Of a stretch of 64,000 nt of DNA, positions 62,286 to 64,000 are shown piece after piece (the stretch's first letter is position 1; each line of letters begins with the position of its first letter). The position numbers and the translations under genes are program-made. A model generated the notes under the pieces. It worked only from the letters and a program-made list of their open reading frames with translations, did not search any database and had not been told where the DNA came from. Source of the stretch: Rhyacophila brunnea (taxonomy: Eukaryota; Arthropoda; Insecta; Trichoptera; Rhyacophilidae); assembly GCA_022495005.1 (NCBI GenBank), contig JAGYXB010001414.1, forward strand, positions 1,922,001 through 1,986,000. The letters are read 5' to 3'.

Positions 62286-62995
62286 ATGGATTAGAGAATA
62301 ATTCATTCCCGGGCTGCTGGTGACGAAATAGTCTGCCTGTTACCCTCCTGACGAGGAGTGTTGGTCAGGACAAGAGCTTAAGGAAGCTTCCTTCCCCCAG
62401 TCCTTCGTCAGGGTTGGGCGTACAGGTTTCCCGGTGTGAGCCAGGCAGCCCGTTCTGGGACCTACAGATCATACGCCAGGGAGGTTCCCCCGGTCGTATC
62501 CTCGACGTCAGACGTACATATATGGGTTTATTTACAACACAAGCGAAAAAAAAAAAGAAAGGACAAGAATTATACATGCGTGTTAGGGTTTAGTAGCAAG
62601 ACAAAGAAAACAAAAGAATTAATCGCCGTTCCGCTTCCTCCATTCCGACGTGGTGGAACCCAACTCATACCCGCGTGAGTACTCCGCTACCCTGGGCCTC
62701 TGTCCCATTTATGCGCGCGGTGTCTTTGCTGTCACGTCACGTAAGTGCTTTCAGTTGGAGAGCTTTATTGGGCGAAGGCGTGCACTCCTTCGTCCCATAG
62801 CTATTTGCCTTACGTGCGTGACTCTTCTTGCGCGCATCAGGATAGCGGTAGTAAACCACGACGTATAGCTCGGGATTCCTACCGTACGTCCGCGGACGCC
62901 GGGAGAACGGACCCTTTTTGGCGCCGTTTCCCCGTGCGTCCTGCCAAGCGGAAAAGGAAAGAACCTGTAAAAGAAACCTAAAATGGACAATCACA
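62286..62995. repeat. GC-rich repeat-like region, unassigned
   Basis: Contains GACGAGGAGTGTTGG, paired blocks such as AAGCTTAAG/AAGCTTCCTT, and an A11 run near 62548. Frames on both strands overlap without domains. Probably fragments of the same kind of retroelement as 59620-61560. Confidence 0.3.
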
Positions 62996-63004
62996 CATCC
63001 TGCT

Positions 63005-63935
63005 ACGCTGCACATGAGCTACGTGCGTCGGCCGTCCACCGTCACCCTCCAGCGCCCCCCTACGAAGCGTCCATGGCTAGTCCTACGCTTCCGCGGCGTT
63101 CTGTCCTGGGCGCGATCGAGTCAGCTACCCAGGATTCCACCTTCCCTCACCACGGCAGCCTCCGGCGATCACTGGACGAGAGGTTACTCCGCGCAACTTC
63201 GTCGATCATCCAGACGCCGTGCGTGAGTTCTGGAACGTCGCGTTTCGCCTACGGGCACCGTCAGGGTCACCAGAAGCTCAGGCTGGCGACGCTCGCACGC
63301 CACTCCTGCTAGAATTTATTTTGTATGAGGCGACGTGTCACTATCACCCATCAACGCACTCCAGTGTGCCCCGACAGTGCGCTCGCGATCACTTCAGGCC
63401 CCCTCGATGCAGTGTCTTGGGGGCGATCGTATCCAGCCGACCAAGATTACATCTCCCCTGTCACGGTGAACCCCGGCGATGGTCTTTGACGCGAGGGGCA
63501 CTCTGGCCACCTCCGCCTGGTCATCCCAGTCACGGTGAACAGGTTCTGGGGCGTCGTGCCTCGCCTACGTGCGTGGTCGAAGCCACCAGAAGCTGCGGCA
63601 AATGACGCAACCCGCCACTCTTGCCAGAACCTATTTTGTATGAGGCGACGTGTCACTATCACCCATCAACGCACTCCAGTGTGCCCCGACAGTGCGCTCG
63701 CGATCACTTCAGGCTCCCTCAATGGCATGTCTTGGGGCGATCGTTTCTAGCCGACCAAGATTACATCTCCCCTGTCACGGTGAACCTGGCGATGGTCTTT
63801 GACGCGAGGGGCACTCCGGCCACCTCCGCCTGGTCATCCCAGTCACGGTGCACAGGTTCTGGGACGTCGTGTCTCGCCTGAGCGCGTGGTCAAAGCCACC
63901 AGAAGCTACGGCAATTGATGCAACACGCCGCCTCT
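63005..63935 (+). repeat. Three tandem units of about 315 bp
   Basis: TTGTATGAGGCGACGTGTCA starts at 63321 and again at 63636, 315 bases apart. The two units share long identical stretches, including CACCCATCAACGCACTCCAG and CCCCTGTCACGGTGAAC. The unit upstream (63005-63320) matches more loosely: CCTGGGCGCGATCG, GAGTTCTGGAACGTCG and CACCAGAAGCTCAGG, at the same places in the period. The array is CpG-rich. After 63935 AT-rich sequence with AATAAA (63957-63962) resumes. It could be promoter subrepeats of a retroelement or a satellite. Confidence 0.7.
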
Positions 63936-64000
63936 GCTTCTATCAGTTATATGTCTAATAAAAATCTCCCATGCACATTTAAAATTATCATTACTATTAA

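Overview
The window is AT-rich eukaryotic DNA. It has no operons, no ribosome binding sites, no rRNA and no long open reading frames. The dense ATAATATTATA and GTAGGTACCTAC words, the tRNA-derived SINEs, the insect-type LINE fragments and a ZMYM1/hAT-like reading frame suggest an insect, most likely an aphid or another sternorrhynchan hemipteran. A lepidopteran is less likely but not excluded. This assignment is inference: no host gene here can be named. I see no complete protein-coding host gene. The best host-like trace is a two-exon reading frame on the minus strand (54753-55331) with consistent splice sites and one in-frame stop. Almost everything else that can be explained is mobile-element material.

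Layout. 1-634: the 5' end of a hAT element that leaves the window on the left. 4325-5715: a Helitron-like element whose interior is a tandem array of nine ~107-132 bp units. 9362-9950: a SINE and a jockey/CR1-type LINE 3' end. 12418-12978: two head-to-head SINEs. 15552-16207: a foldback, MULE-type element with an exact 9-bp target duplication, next to a possible LINE 3' tail. 17859-18096, 23678-23752, 24982-25237, 34184-34302 and 44058-44312: more copies of the same SINE family (A). A second SINE family (B) lies at 26938, 31907, 45970 and 53105. A third (C) lies at 13998, 30660, 40101, 42745 and 55376. RTE-like LINE relics lie near 35129, 43636 and possibly 46985. 51410-52325 is a LINE fragment split by a piggyBac-like MITE. 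53716-54638 holds a long-TIR MITE and a half copy. From about 59620 to the right edge the base composition becomes GC- and CpG-rich. This part looks like clustered retroelement or satellite sequence and ends in a ~315 bp tandem repeat.

The elements do not form a pathway. The window reads as a gene desert, or a very long intron, built by repeated insertion and decay. Where order can be read, it is: LINE first, then the piggyBac-like MITE inside it. The foldback element has the sharpest boundaries and is probably one of the youngest insertions. Long intervening stretches are AT-rich and unassigned; they are listed so that the reader knows they were examined.
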